Source of the DNA: Salinibaculum litoreum
Lineage (GTDB): Archaea > Halobacteriota > Halobacteria > Halobacteriales > Haloarculaceae
Reading direction: 5' to 3'
DNA length: 64,000 nucleotides
Assembly (NCBI GenBank): GCA_009789175.1
Contig: CP046868.1
Span: forward strand, 1 to 64,000
Both the position numbers and the translations under genes were made by a program. Of this stretch, positions 34,651 to 43,646 are shown piece by piece (the first letter of the stretch is position 1; every line of letters starts with the position of its first letter). The notes below the pieces were generated by a model. It saw nothing but the letters and a program-made list of their open reading frames with translations. It searched no databases and was not told where the DNA came from.

Positions 34651-34969
34651 GGTTGACGGACGCCTCCCGACGTCGGTTTAGGTCTCCCAAAACTAAGTCG
34701 TGGGGCCGGAGATATTCGGACGAAGACACACGGAGAGACACTGTGAACGGGCGTGGTATGGAGATTGTTTCGGTCGGTCAGTTGTTCGAGGCATCGTGCG
34801 GACCCAGTTGCTCCCCCGGCGAAGCGGCTGAGAAACGACAACGGCGGCAGGAGTTCAGTACCAACGAGAACCGCCGTCCCCACGAAAACAGAGTGAGTCG
34901 GACGGCAGGCGGTCGAGAGGCGACGAGGAAACAGATGAGCAACTGCACCGGCGGACGGATGGCAGCGTA
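34651..34969. other. Divergent gap before the RiPP-like gene
   Basis: About 319 bp between divergent genes. A frame from 34758 (70 codons, MEIVSVGQLFEASCGPSC) ends in TAATG, with its stop overlapping the start of the next gene. This could mean coupled translation, but the composition is Arg/Asn-rich and unlike neighbours, so I do not call it a gene. Confidence 0.3.
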
Positions 34970-35302
34970 ATGTCCCGACCAAACGCGTACGCGGACCGCG
35001 AACCGGTCACGATGCGAGTTCACGACCGAGCGTGGACCGCCGATCTGGAAACGGATCGACACGCATCCGATCGCCGGTTTGTCGTCGACGAGGCGATAGA
35101 GGCTGTCGAGCAGACGCGACCGGACCGGTTCGTCGATATCGTTACGCACGAATGCCACGGACATCCGTCAGCCTATCTCTACCGGGCGCTGGGTTCCGTA
35201 GATAGCGATCTCGATCTGTCGGATAGAGGGCGGTGTTCCTGCGGAGGGTACGTGACACGAGTGACGATACTGGCGGACGGCAGTAACGGTACTGATGGAT
35301 GA
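34970..35302 (+). CDS. CGCGG-type candidate radical-SAM-modified peptide (RiPP)
   Basis: The 110-residue protein ends with RGRCSCGGYVTRVTI. I recognise the C(G/S)CGGYVTRV signature and the upstream DIVTHECHGHPSAYLYRAL block of the haloarchaeal CGCGG family, proposed to be peptides modified by radical-SAM enzymes. The motif lies at residues 89-97; a further Cys is at 62. The tail after RVTI (LADGSNGTDG) overlaps a tandem duplication in the DNA (35260-35330) and may be a recent extension. No radical-SAM gene is present in the window. Confidence 0.65.
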   Translation: MSRPNAYADREPVTMRVHDRAWTADLETDRHASDRRFVVDEAIEAVEQTRPDRFVDIVTHECHGHPSAYLYRALGSVDSDLDLSDRGRCSCGGYVTRVTILADGSNGTDG

Positions 35303-35330
35303 CAGTGACGATACTGGCGGATGGCAGTGA
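35260..35330. repeat. 28-bp direct repeat across the RiPP stop codon
   Basis: Copies at 35260-35287 and 35303-35330 (AGTGACGATACTGGCGGA plus a variable end) differ at two positions and are spaced 43 bp apart. The TGA of the RiPP-like gene (35300-35302) falls between them, so the duplication reshaped the 3' end of that gene. Confidence 0.75.
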
Positions 35331-35455
35331 CAAAGTTCGCTGGGTATCGCCCCAACATAGCTGAAATAGGTACGTTCGAGAGTGTATCCGGAAGAGATCT
35401 TCGGACCGAGGCGTTTTGCGTCTCGGTCCGAGAGGCGAGCAACGGTGATACGGAC

Positions 35456-36325
35456 ATGACTGAGACAGATTCGACGGCCACCCCGTGGCGACGATACCCG
35501 CCAGATTCAGTCGCTACCCCTATCGTACAACGGGTCCCGTACCTCGAACTCAAACTCGAACACCCCGATCTGGAACCCTCTGGCCACGGTGAACAGTTCT
35601 ATCCGGATGCCCTTCCGTACGAGATAGATGGCGATAGACGGGTGTTCTACTGGCGGCCCACGTTAGAGTCGTCCACACCCGATGCCGCCGACTGGGTGCT
35701 CGCGTGCGCGACGACCCACGAACTCGGGGGCGTGAAAAGCGTTCCCGCGTCGAGTCCGCAACTGACGACTGACGCGGCTGACGGGACAGTAGTCGTCGTT
35801 GACGGGACGGTCGCCGGCGACGCGACGACGGCGAAACTCGGCTCGTGTACGGTCCCGAACGTCCGAATAGAGGACGCCCCAAGTTCGACAGTCGAACTGA
35901 CCGCGAACGAAACGACGTACACGGTTCCGAGCGGTGAGCGCCGCGAGATCGAACTCTCGCAACAGCAAGTCGACGTTCACGGAGGGAACGGAACGACGCA
36001 AACGGTCACTCCGGTACTCACCGCCCGGTATCCCGGGCGTCGAGAGGTCCACCATCCGGCACAGGGAGCGATGTATCGGCTGTTTCCCTCGTTCGGACTG
36101 TCCCTTGACGAAGTCCCGAACCCGCTGACGGCCCCGTTGACCGCCGGAGAACTCGATGAAAAGAGCCTGGCGGAAGCGCTTGGCATCGATCTGTCGAAGC
36201 GGCCCTACGCCGAACGCGTTCTCTGGCAAGCGTTCGCACACACCGTATTCAGTCCGCACGCGGACGCGAAACCGGAACTAACCCAACTTCCCCAGGGCCA
36301 TGTCGTGCTTCGGACGAGCCAATGA
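35456..36325 (+). CDS. Haloarchaeal protein of unknown function
   Basis: The 289-residue soluble protein begins MTETDSTATPWRRYPPDSVA. A beta-rich central region (about 105-200; TVVVVDGTVAGDATTAKLGS, SSTVELTANETTYTVPSGER) is followed by a helical C terminus (MYRLFPSFGLSLDEVPNPLT, SLAEALGIDLSKRPYAERVL). There is no signal peptide and no familiar motif. The start at 35456 avoids the repeat-derived leader from 35321. It follows the RiPP-like gene on the same strand and may be its partner; that is inference from position only. Confidence 0.7.
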   Translation: MTETDSTATPWRRYPPDSVATPIVQRVPYLELKLEHPDLEPSGHGEQFYPDALPYEIDGDRRVFYWRPTLESSTPDAADWVLACATTHELGGVKSVPASSPQLTTDAADGTVVVVDGTVAGDATTAKLGSCTVPNVRIEDAPSSTVELTANETTYTVPSGERREIELSQQQVDVHGGNGTTQTVTPVLTARYPGRREVHHPAQGAMYRLFPSFGLSLDEVPNPLTAPLTAGELDEKSLAEALGIDLSKRPYAERVLWQAFAHTVFSPHADAKPELTQLPQGHVVLRTSQ

Positions 36326-36512
36326 GAGGAGACGGCAGCCTGCGGGGAGGCGGATCGCGTGAGAGGAGATAGCCGCGTGAAGAAAGGAAACAAATGAGAA
36401 GAGGACTGGGCCAGTGGGGGTGGCTACCGGATGTAGAGGGATGGGCCGCGAGAGGGGGAATAAGCCGCGCGGGGAGGGCTGTGACGCGCGGGAGCGATAG
36501 GTCTGTGCGTCA

Positions 36513-36782
36513 CTACTCGCGTTTGTGGGAGTGGCCGATCAGGAGCATAACCAGATTCAGCCCGAGCAACGCGAGAAACGTCACGGTTTCGGAGGGGTTG
36601 GAGAGCCCCGTCGCGAGCAGGGGAACGTGCAAGAACGGGAGAGCGATAGCCGACCAGAACGCGAGCATCTGGAACGGCGTGGTGAGGGTGTGTTCGTCAA
36701 GCTGTGCGAGCAGCGACGGGACGGATCGAGTCGCGTCGCCGTCAGCGGCGATGTTGTCGTTGTGTGCGGAGGGGGCGGACAT
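36513..36782 (-). CDS. Small membrane protein, two helices
   Basis: The 89-residue protein has a polar N terminus (1-35) and two hydrophobic segments, FWSAIALPFLHVPLLATGL and VTFLALLGLNLVMLLIGHS, ending in a basic HSHKRE tail. Its size and histidines near the membrane edges recall small subunits of respiratory or denitrification complexes, but no family is recognised. Confidence 0.6.
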   Translation of the reverse strand: MSAPSAHNDNIAADGDATRSVPSLLAQLDEHTLTTPFQMLAFWSAIALPFLHVPLLATGLSNPSETVTFLALLGLNLVMLLIGHSHKRE

Positions 36783-37134
36783 AGTGTGACACCTCGGTGA
36801 GTGTACTCAACCGTAGACACTACACCATCATATAACGGGGCGAGGCTTCGGACCATTTCGAACGAATTTACCAGAATAGAGAGTGTATTAGTCGTTTTAT
36901 AACAGCCTCAGAAACCCTCTAACAATTCATAACCCCATCTAAGGCCGCAATACCCGATCGAAGCCGAAATGAAATATTCGTTACTTCACCGGGCATATCG
37001 CTCGTCAGTGGAACCGATCAGACGCCGGACTGGTCAGACGCTGTCCAGACCGCAACGCCGTCCGGTCGAAGCGACTGCTCAGCGTGTGGACAGGTGTCCG
37101 AGTCGTTTTGCTTTGACCGGACGTACGTGGAACT
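36783..37134. other. AT-rich divergent promoter region
   Basis: A 352-bp gap. 36820-36980 is AT-rich with several TATA-like words (TATAACG, TTTTATAACAG, TTCATAACC) pointing both ways. No gene is convincing. Confidence 0.35.
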
Positions 37135-38169
37135 ATGACCCGTTATCGCCGATTGGGTCTGACCGGCGACGTGATGCTGGGTCGAAAGGTGAACGAGCGC
37201 CAGCGCCGACGTGACGCGACGGCAGTGTGGGGCGATACGCTCGAACAGTTGCGCTCGTTCGATGCGCTCTGTATCAACCTCGAGTGCTGTCTCTCGGGCC
37301 GTGGTACCCGATGGACCCGTACGCATCGCCCTTTCCACTTCCGAGCGGATCCGGACTGGGCAGTCAGGGCCCTCGAATCCGCCGGCGTCGACTACGCCTG
37401 TCTCGCCAACAACCACGTCCTCGACTTCGAGGAGCCGGCGCTTCGAGACACGCTCGACGAACTCGACGCCGCCGGTATCGGACACTCCGGCGCAGGCCGG
37501 ACTCGGTCCGAAGCTCTGGACCCCGCGACAGTCTCTCTCGGAGAGTTGACCGTTGCCGTCGTCGCGTTCACCGATAACACACCGGAGTACGCTGCGGACG
37601 AAGACAGCCCCGGGACGGCGCGCGTCGAGATAGACGTTGACGACGAGCGAACCCGTCGTCTCGTGACGGAATCGCTCGACCGCGCACGCGCGGCGGACCC
37701 GGACCTGATCGTCGCGTCGCTCCACTGGGGACCGAACATGGTCGAGGAACCGCCGGAGTCGTTCCGTGAATTCGGTCGATGGCTCGTCAACCGCGGCGTC
37801 GACCTGATCCACGGCCACAGCGCGCACGTCTTCCACGGGGTCGAACTGTACGACGGCGCACCGATCATCTACGACACGGGTGATTTCGTCGACGACTACG
37901 CCGTCGACCGGACGCTGCGTAACGACCGGAGTTTCCTGTTCGAAGTACTGGTCGACTCCCCGGAGGGGAACCCGCGTGAACTGCGACTCGAGCCGATCGA
38001 GATCGAGAACTGTACGGTCAACCGGGCGGACGACGAAACCGCCGACTGGAGCCGCGAGCGGATGCGTGATCTCTCCGCGCCGTTCGGTACGACGTTCGAT
38101 CGGGACGGCGATGCGCTGGTGACGGCGGTCGACGGCGACGCGTCAGGTGAGCCGAACGACGGTACATGA
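37135..38169 (+). CDS. CapA-like (PGA_cap) metallophosphatase-fold protein
   Basis: The 344-residue protein shows the CapA family blocks: LGLTGDVMLGRKVNER, ALCINLECCLSGRG, CLANNHVLDFEEPALRDTL, ASLHWGPNM and LIHGHSAHVFHGVELYDGA with YDTGDFVDDY. CapA proteins in Bacillus help make poly-gamma-glutamate; in archaea the role of the family is not known. The metal-binding Asp, Asn and His residues are intact. It lacks a signal peptide. Its 3' end overlaps the upstream part of the next small gene's region. Confidence 0.85.
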   Translation: MTRYRRLGLTGDVMLGRKVNERQRRRDATAVWGDTLEQLRSFDALCINLECCLSGRGTRWTRTHRPFHFRADPDWAVRALESAGVDYACLANNHVLDFEEPALRDTLDELDAAGIGHSGAGRTRSEALDPATVSLGELTVAVVAFTDNTPEYAADEDSPGTARVEIDVDDERTRRLVTESLDRARAADPDLIVASLHWGPNMVEEPPESFREFGRWLVNRGVDLIHGHSAHVFHGVELYDGAPIIYDTGDFVDDYAVDRTLRNDRSFLFEVLVDSPEGNPRELRLEPIEIENCTVNRADDETADWSRERMRDLSAPFGTTFDRDGDALVTAVDGDASGEPNDGT

Positions 38170-38198
38170 TTAAGCCAGTTGGGGTGGATCGATGGACT

Positions 38199-38348
38199 AT
38201 GGGCGACACGAAGGAAGGGCGAGAGAAACAGGCCCGCGACGAGGAGCAACGCCAGCGCGAACGGGAGCTACAGGAAGAACAGGACCGTGGCGACGAGGAG
38301 GAACCGGACGAGGAAGAGGATGACGCGAATTCAGCGGACGAGGAGTAA
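38199..38348 (+). CDS. Small charged haloarchaeal protein (49 aa)
   Basis: This 49-residue protein (MGDTKEGREKQARDEEQRQR followed by an acidic tail) is almost entirely Glu/Asp/Arg/Gln and likely disordered or helical. The MGDTKxGREKQAxDE start is familiar from a conserved haloarchaeal micro-protein family of unknown role. Its last codons lie inside a 43-bp tandem duplication. Confidence 0.65.
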   Translation: MGDTKEGREKQARDEEQRQRERELQEEQDRGDEEEPDEEEDDANSADEE

Positions 38349-38406
38349 AGGCCGGAAGAGAGGTGACGCGAATTCGGCGGACGGGGAGTAAAGGCCGGAA
38401 GAGAGA
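38321..38406. repeat. 43-bp tandem duplication at a gene 3' end
   Basis: Two adjacent copies (38321-38363 and 38364-38406) share TGACGCGAATTC at the start and GTAAAGGCCGGAAGAGAG at the end and differ at three or four positions. The first copy contains the end and stop codon of the small charged gene. The second would encode the same ending without a start. Confidence 0.85.
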
Positions 38407-38561
38407 ACCGAACCGGGACCGACAGAGGGAGGAACGAAAAGGCGAGACAGCGCAGAGAGGAGAACGAGACAGCAGCGGACGGACACGACTGCGTCGGTGT
38501 ATTTTCGCGAGGGATTTCCGATGCCTCAACCCTTATTCCGGAGCCGAGAGGAATGCTATCT

Positions 38562-39581
38562 ATGGAGTACACCTCACTCGGAGCGACCGGAACGAAGGTA
38601 TCGGAGATCTGCTTCGGCACGTGGCGATTCGGCAAGGAGTCGAACGGTGTCGTCGAGACGGACCGCGAGGAAGCGCACGAACTGCTCGACGCCGCCTGGG
38701 ATCAGGGAGTCAATTTCATCGATACCGCCAACGTGTACGGCGATCCGAACGGGACCAGCGAGGAGTATATCGGCGAGTGGCTAGACGACTACGACCGTAA
38801 CGACTTCGTCCTCGCTTCGAAGGTGTACTTCCCGTTCGACGGATGGGGCGACCCCGGCCCGAACGACCAGGGACTCGGCCGCAAGCACATCCGGACCCAG
38901 GTCGAAGGGACCCTCGACCGCCTCGGTACCGACTACCTCGACGTTTACTACATCCACCGCTGGGACGACGAGACGCCGGTCGAGGAGACGCTTACCACGC
39001 TGACTGACCTCGTCCGCGAGGGCAAGGTAAACCATCTCGGCGCGAGCACTATGGCCGCCTGGAAGCTGACGAAGGCGCTCTGGAAGAGCGATGTCAACGA
39101 CTGGGAGCGCTTCGACGTGACCCAACCGATGTTTCACGCCGCCTACAGGGACGACGTGGTGGACTATCTCGACGTCTGTGCCGACCAGGACCTCGCAGTG
39201 TGCCCGTACTCGCCGCTTGCCGGCGGCTTTCTCACCGGCAAATACGAGCGCGACGGCGACAGCGTCGTCGCTCCCGACGACTCCCGCGGCGACATCGACC
39301 CGCAGTTCGAGGAGTACTACGTCTCTGACCGCGGATGGGAGGTGTTAGACGAGATCCGCGCTGTCGCCGACGAGGCCGATGGGACGCCCGCGCAGGTCGC
39401 CCTCCGCTGGCTAATGGACCAGGAGAAGTTCACCTGCGTGCCGATCGTCGGTGCGCGCACGACCGATCAGTTGGAGGAGAACGCCGGCGCGACGGACATC
39501 TCGCTGTCGCAGGACCAGTTCAATCGTATCGCCGAGGCACGTTACGACGAGGAAGGCCGTCGGTGGGGGCATCGGGACTAA
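38562..39581 (+). CDS. Aldo/keto reductase (potassium-channel-beta-like)
   Basis: The 339-residue protein has FIDTANVYGDPNGTSEE (Asp, Tyr), VLASKVYFP (Lys) and VYYIHRWDDETP (His), plus CPYSPLAGGFLTGKY and PIVGARTTDQLEEN, typical of the AKR family related to YajO/Kv-beta. It is a cytoplasmic NADPH-dependent carbonyl reductase with unknown substrate. The ATG at 38562 is preferred to a start three codons earlier because it begins the conserved MEYTSLG. Confidence 0.9.
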   Translation: MEYTSLGATGTKVSEICFGTWRFGKESNGVVETDREEAHELLDAAWDQGVNFIDTANVYGDPNGTSEEYIGEWLDDYDRNDFVLASKVYFPFDGWGDPGPNDQGLGRKHIRTQVEGTLDRLGTDYLDVYYIHRWDDETPVEETLTTLTDLVREGKVNHLGASTMAAWKLTKALWKSDVNDWERFDVTQPMFHAAYRDDVVDYLDVCADQDLAVCPYSPLAGGFLTGKYERDGDSVVAPDDSRGDIDPQFEEYYVSDRGWEVLDEIRAVADEADGTPAQVALRWLMDQEKFTCVPIVGARTTDQLEENAGATDISLSQDQFNRIAEARYDEEGRRWGHRD

Positions 39582-39737
39582 TACATCCCGTCATCGTCAA
39601 ACTGCGATACAGATGCGCTGAATCGACAGCGCGGGATCGCAACGAGATCGTTATCCGCCTCTCAAGGTATTCTGGGAGGGTGCGTGGTTGATATAAACAA
39701 TGTCAGTACGTACTAACAGCGGAACTCATGGTGTGGA

Positions 39738-40922
39738 CTAGGCATCGTCCGGCAAGGTTGTCAGTCCAGCACGGATGCTCGTGACCGATTGATCCAACGA
39801 ATGCTGTTTGTATTTCCCACCTTCAACGCCGCGGTTTACGATAGTTGACGAAGTAATACCGAGTTGATTGAGTTCAGCAAGGTGTTCCCGAACAGAACGG
39901 GTCGAAATAGGATCGACTCCGTGGCGTTCGCAAACAACCTTGTAGATCTCGCGGACCTCTTTCGTCTTGGCTGGCGTTTTCTCGTCCTCGTGAAGCAACG
40001 TCAACGAGTAGAGGACGTACTGACCATGTTCGGGGGAGTTCGAAATTCCCTTCTCAACTTGATCGGTCTGGAGCTTTTCGCGCGCCCGGTCAACGTGATC
40101 CTCAGTGACTGAATCGGCGTCCTCAGCTCGGGCCATATCCCCCGCTTCGAGTAGGAGATCGAGCGCCTGCCGGGCGTCACCAGAATCTTTCGCACCGAAT
40201 GCAGCGCACAGTTCGATTACACCGTCTTCGAGAACATCGTTTTCGAATGCGACATCCTTCCGCTGGCGGAGGACTTGCCGTAGTTCCTGAGCATCATATG
40301 CGCTGAACGAGACCTCTTTCTCACAGAGGCTCGATCGGACCTTCGACGAGAGCTGTTCGCGGAACGTGAGATCATTCGAAATCCCGATGACCCCGAGTTT
40401 CACGTCCTGTAGATCTCCGTTCGACCGGGCCCGAGGGAGTTTGTACAGCAGCGAATCGTCGTCAATGTGGTCAACTTCGTCGAGGACGATCAGTACGGTG
40501 CCGCCGAGATCGCCGAGTTCCTCGAACAGGAATCGGTAGACAGCCGCCTGCGGATGACCGGTGTCGGAAATCTGGTTCCGAGGCGTGCGGAGTTTATTTA
40601 CCAGTTGTACGGCCGTCTGATACGAGGAATTCAATCCGTCGCAGTTGATTTCGATTGTATGCAAGTTAAGATCCTGTACGTCCGCTGCATCACGCTTGAG
40701 ACGTTGAAGGAGAAACCGCGTTGCGGCTGTTTTCCCGACACCGCTTTTTCCGTAAAGGAAGACATTCGACGGAATTTCGTTCTCGATGATGGGCTGAAGA
40801 GTGGTATGATACTCCCGGAGTTCCTCATCTCTCCCGACAAGTTGGTCCGGAGTCCAATGTTCAGTCAGTGCATCTCTGTTTTTGAAGATAGACGAGGTGG
40901 GCTTGAATTCAAAGTCACTCAT
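39738..40922 (-). CDS. orc1: Orc1/Cdc6 origin-binding initiator (origin A)
   Basis: The 394-residue AAA+ protein has Walker A GKSGVGKT (58-65), Walker B VLIVLDEVD (144-152), sensor 1 GVIGISNDLTFREQL and a C-terminal winged helix (about 300-390; STRSVREHLAELNQLGITSS). Archaeal Orc1/Cdc6 binds origin recognition boxes and loads MCM. ORB-like repeats begin 30 bp upstream of its start and bracket an AT-rich region at 41160-41280, so it is physically linked to a putative origin. It differs clearly in sequence from the second copy at 50575. Confidence 0.95.
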   Translation of the reverse strand: MSDFEFKPTSSIFKNRDALTEHWTPDQLVGRDEELREYHTTLQPIIENEIPSNVFLYGKSGVGKTAATRFLLQRLKRDAADVQDLNLHTIEINCDGLNSSYQTAVQLVNKLRTPRNQISDTGHPQAAVYRFLFEELGDLGGTVLIVLDEVDHIDDDSLLYKLPRARSNGDLQDVKLGVIGISNDLTFREQLSSKVRSSLCEKEVSFSAYDAQELRQVLRQRKDVAFENDVLEDGVIELCAAFGAKDSGDARQALDLLLEAGDMARAEDADSVTEDHVDRAREKLQTDQVEKGISNSPEHGQYVLYSLTLLHEDEKTPAKTKEVREIYKVVCERHGVDPISTRSVREHLAELNQLGITSSTIVNRGVEGGKYKQHSLDQSVTSIRAGLTTLPDDA

Positions 40923-41031
40923 ATGTCCGTCGTCTCAACGAGGGCACTTAACCATTGGTTCCGCTGTTTCCGCTGTCCGTGTTTACTTTTAAACCCCCGA
41001 CACCATAGGTTCCGTTGTCGGACAGTCGACC

Positions 41032-41059
41032 ACACACCCACACCACGGGTTCCGCTGTC
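41032..41059 (+). repeat. ORB, left arm of a 28-bp perfect inverted repeat
   Basis: It reads ACACACCCACACCACGGG followed by TTCCGCTGTC. Its exact reverse complement is at 41295-41322. The G-rich string plus the TTCCGCTGT core is the presumed Orc1/Cdc6 binding site of origin A. Confidence 0.85.
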
Positions 41060-41294
41060 CGTCCCGAAAGAAGAGAGACAGTGAGTTCTAACGCCGACAT
41101 CGTAGAAAAAGCACACCACCGCTTCTGTTATCTCCGCATTAAACTGCTCCCGTTACCTCCGTACTAAAATCGTCCAAATTATAGTCGCGGCATTATTATA
41201 CAGAAATTTTAAATAGTAATAGCGTTAAACTCAACTAAGACCCCGTGATTTAATATATACATAGTCCAGATTTTACCGTATAGGTACTGCAGGT

Positions 41295-41322
41295 GACAGC
41301 GGAACCCGTGGTGTGGGTGTGT
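41295..41322 (-). repeat. ORB, right arm of a 28-bp perfect inverted repeat
   Basis: The reverse complement of the site at 41032-41059, 235 bp away across the AT-rich stretch. The inward-facing arrangement is what is expected for two initiator complexes flanking an unwinding element. Confidence 0.85.
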
Positions 41323-41532
41323 TTCAGAACCACCATGGCAACATTTTGCCGACCATGTAATGATCGGCGCTATTGATCCGGGAGAAAGCGATTGAAACCC
41401 CAGTTTGGTGTCCCTTCACCCCTAGGTCTCTCTCACCGTTCTAAAGCAATATCGTTCCAGGATGCCACAACGATGGTTCTTTCCCAATACGTCACCACGG
41501 ATGTGTGTATCGGAGCGGGAGAAATTCGATAA

Positions 41533-41811
41533 ATGACCGCCTCGGAGAACCACTCAATGACAGACACCCTCGCAGTCCGAATCATCCTCTCGTACCCGGA
41601 GGACGAGCGGAGCCGCAACGAACTGGAGATCGACACATACCGCTCGTATCTCCGTCGAGCGAGAGACGGTCCGGTCTCGCCAGGCGACGAGTGGAAAGAG
41701 TTCGTCAGTCGTGGGTGTGGGGCAGTTCGAGATGTTGTACTCCGCGTCGAAGCCGTCGACGGGGGGACGACAGTCGGCGATACAACCGAGTTCGAGTTCG
41801 TTTCGAGGTAA
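41533..41811 (+). CDS. Small hypothetical protein
   Basis: The 92-residue acidic protein (MTASENHSMTDTLAVRIILS, then NELEIDTYRSYLRRARDGPV) has mixed alpha/beta composition and no recognised motif. A second in-frame ATG at 41557 gives MTDTLAV and may be the true start. It lies between origin A and the tungstate transporter genes, with a 162-bp gap to tupA. Confidence 0.5.
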   Translation: MTASENHSMTDTLAVRIILSYPEDERSRNELEIDTYRSYLRRARDGPVSPGDEWKEFVSRGCGAVRDVVLRVEAVDGGTTVGDTTEFEFVSR

Positions 41812-41973
41812 CCGCTATCGATTACGGCGGTTCACGGATCGGTTCCGCAATTCGTCTCTGGTTCAGTGCTGTGTCGGGTTTAGATCGACCTGTGCTTTAC
41901 TACTGCTGTACGATAACGACATTCGGTTACGCTACCTAAACGCTTTTTTACCTACGGAGGGATCGATATTTCC

Positions 41974-42900
41974 ATGAAGATACAACGACGCGAGTTCGTC
42001 GCGGCACTTGGAGTCGGGACCACGGGACTGGCGGGATGTACGGCGTTCGGACAGAACGACGGGGAGGCTGGCGTCACCGGCGAGACGCTCACGCTCACGA
42101 CGACGACGAGCACCTACGACACTGGGCTGTTGGACGAACTGAACGCGCCGTTTCAGGACATGTACGGCGTGACTGTCGACGCCATCTCCAAGGGAACGGG
42201 TGCCGCCCTCGAAACGGCACGTAACGGCGATTCCGACGTGGTGATGGTCCACGCGCGTTCGCTCGAAGACGATTTCATGCGAGAAGGGTACGGCGTCAAC
42301 CGGCGTGACATCATGTTCAACGACTTCGTCATCGTGGGGCCCGAGGACGATCCGGCGGGAATAGCGGGGATGGAGTCGGCGACGGAGGCGCTAGCGACTA
42401 TCGCCGAGGAAGAAGTGACGTTCGTCTCCCGCGGCGACAACTCCGGGACCCACACCAAGGAGTTAGCGCTCTGGGACGAGGCGGGCGTCGATCCCGGCGG
42501 CGACTGGTATCAGGAAACCGGACAGGGGATGGGCCAAGTGCTGAACATGACGAACCAGCAGTCCGGGTACACGCTTTCCGACCGCGGCACCTACCTCTCG
42601 CGGCGTGCTGATAGCAACCTCGTTATTCTGGTCCAGGGGCCGATCGAAGGCGGTCCGGACTCGCTATCGAACCCGTACGGGATCATGGCAGTCAATCCCG
42701 CAGTTCACGAGAACGTGAACTACGACCTCTCCATGGCGTACATCGGATACATCACCAGTCCCGAGGGACAAGAACGCATCGCGGAGTACACCGCGAACGG
42801 CGAACAGCTGTTCTTCCCCGAAGCACTTTCCGAGGACCCGGATTTCGAACAGTACGTTCCGGAAGGTTGGAGTGCTGACGATTCAGACGAGCGTGCATGA
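41974..42900 (+). CDS. tupA: Tungstate ABC transporter substrate-binding lipoprotein
   Basis: The 308-residue protein has a Tat-type signal ([18 protein letters not shown]) ending in lipobox Cys22. The mature part begins [20 protein letters not shown], the TTTS(T)xD/YxxGLL motif of TupA. Later blocks ([42 protein letters not shown]) fit the TupA oxyanion-binding fold. It captures tungstate outside the cell for tungsten or molybdenum enzymes. It overlaps tupB by 4 bp. Confidence 0.9.
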   Translation: MKIQRREFVAALGVGTTGLAGCTAFGQNDGEAGVTGETLTLTTTTSTYDTGLLDELNAPFQDMYGVTVDAISKGTGAALETARNGDSDVVMVHARSLEDDFMREGYGVNRRDIMFNDFVIVGPEDDPAGIAGMESATEALATIAEEEVTFVSRGDNSGTHTKELALWDEAGVDPGGDWYQETGQGMGQVLNMTNQQSGYTLSDRGTYLSRRADSNLVILVQGPIEGGPDSLSNPYGIMAVNPAVHENVNYDLSMAYIGYITSPEGQERIAEYTANGEQLFFPEALSEDPDFEQYVPEGWSADDSDERA

Positions 42901-43646
42901 GCGTCGAGGCGGCCGTCGATATCGGGCCACTGATCGTCGATCTCTCGGTCGGAAGGGGACCACTCTTCGCTGACTTCCCGTTCGAGAGCCAGTACGTCAC
43001 GAGCATCATCCGCGTCTCGCTGTACGTCAGCGGTATCGCGGTGTTTCTCAGCACGCTCGTGAGCCTCCCCATCGCGCTGGTCGTCGGATTCACCGACTTC
43101 ATCGGGAAGCGCCTCGTGACGGCTGTCATCAACACGGGGATGGGGTTTCCGAGCGTCGTCGTCGGACTGGTCGTCCTGTTTACGGTGTCGAATCAGGGCC
43201 CGCTCGGCCATCTGAACCTCGTTTTCACGAAGGAGGCGATGATCATCTCGCAGGTCATTCTGGCGACGCCGCCTATCACGGGGATCAGTCTCGCAGCGGT
43301 GTCGAGCGTCGACGAGAGCGTTCGCGACGCCGCCTACGCGATGGGCGGCACGCGACTCGACGTCGCCCTGGTCGTCGTCAAGGAGGCGCGCTACGGACTC
43401 GCGACCGCAGTACTCGCCGGGTTCGGCCGGGCGATCAGCGAGGTCGGGTCGGTACTCATCGTCGGCGGGAACATCGCCGGCGCGAACGGCATCTCGAAGA
43501 CGCGAACGCTGACGACGGCGATCCGACAGGAGGCGCGCCAGGGTCGTTACGACACCGCAATGGTACTCGGGGCCGTGTTACTGGTGCTGGTTCTGGTCGT
43601 GAACGCGCTAGTCATGCGTCTCGGTGACGGGGGGACGGTACGGTGA
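42897..43646 (+). CDS. tupB: Tungstate ABC transporter permease
   Basis: The 249-residue permease has five or six membrane helices and the binding-protein-dependent permease (EAA) loop around [20 protein letters not shown], then [14 protein letters not shown] and [19 protein letters not shown]. It overlaps tupA (ATGA) and tupC by 4 bp. It forms the membrane channel of the TupABC importer. Confidence 0.9.
   Translation: MSVEAAVDIGPLIVDLSVGRGPLFADFPFESQYVTSIIRVSLYVSGIAVFLSTLVSLPIALVVGFTDFIGKRLVTAVINTGMGFPSVVVGLVVLFTVSNQGPLGHLNLVFTKEAMIISQVILATPPITGISLAAVSSVDESVRDAAYAMGGTRLDVALVVVKEARYGLATAVLAGFGRAISEVGSVLIVGGNIAGANGISKTRTLTTAIRQEARQGRYDTAMVLGAVLLVLVLVVNALVMRLGDGGTVR

Larger units (their letters stand above)
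40951..41322. other. Putative replication origin A
   Basis: ORB-like sites occur at 40951-40967 and 41001-41022, each with a GGTTCCG(C/T)TGT core. The main pair is a perfect inverted repeat of 28 bp at 41032-41059 and 41295-41322. Between the pair, 41160-41280 is strongly AT-rich and suits DNA unwinding. Origin-adjacent orc1/cdc6 plus inverted ORBs around AT-rich DNA is the standard haloarchaeal origin plan. Origin activity itself is inferred. Confidence 0.85.

Noticed and set aside
34758..34970. 70-codon frame ending in TAATG just before the RiPP-like gene
   Set aside because: Arg/Asn/Gln-rich composition unlike the genome and no motif; the overlap alone is not enough.
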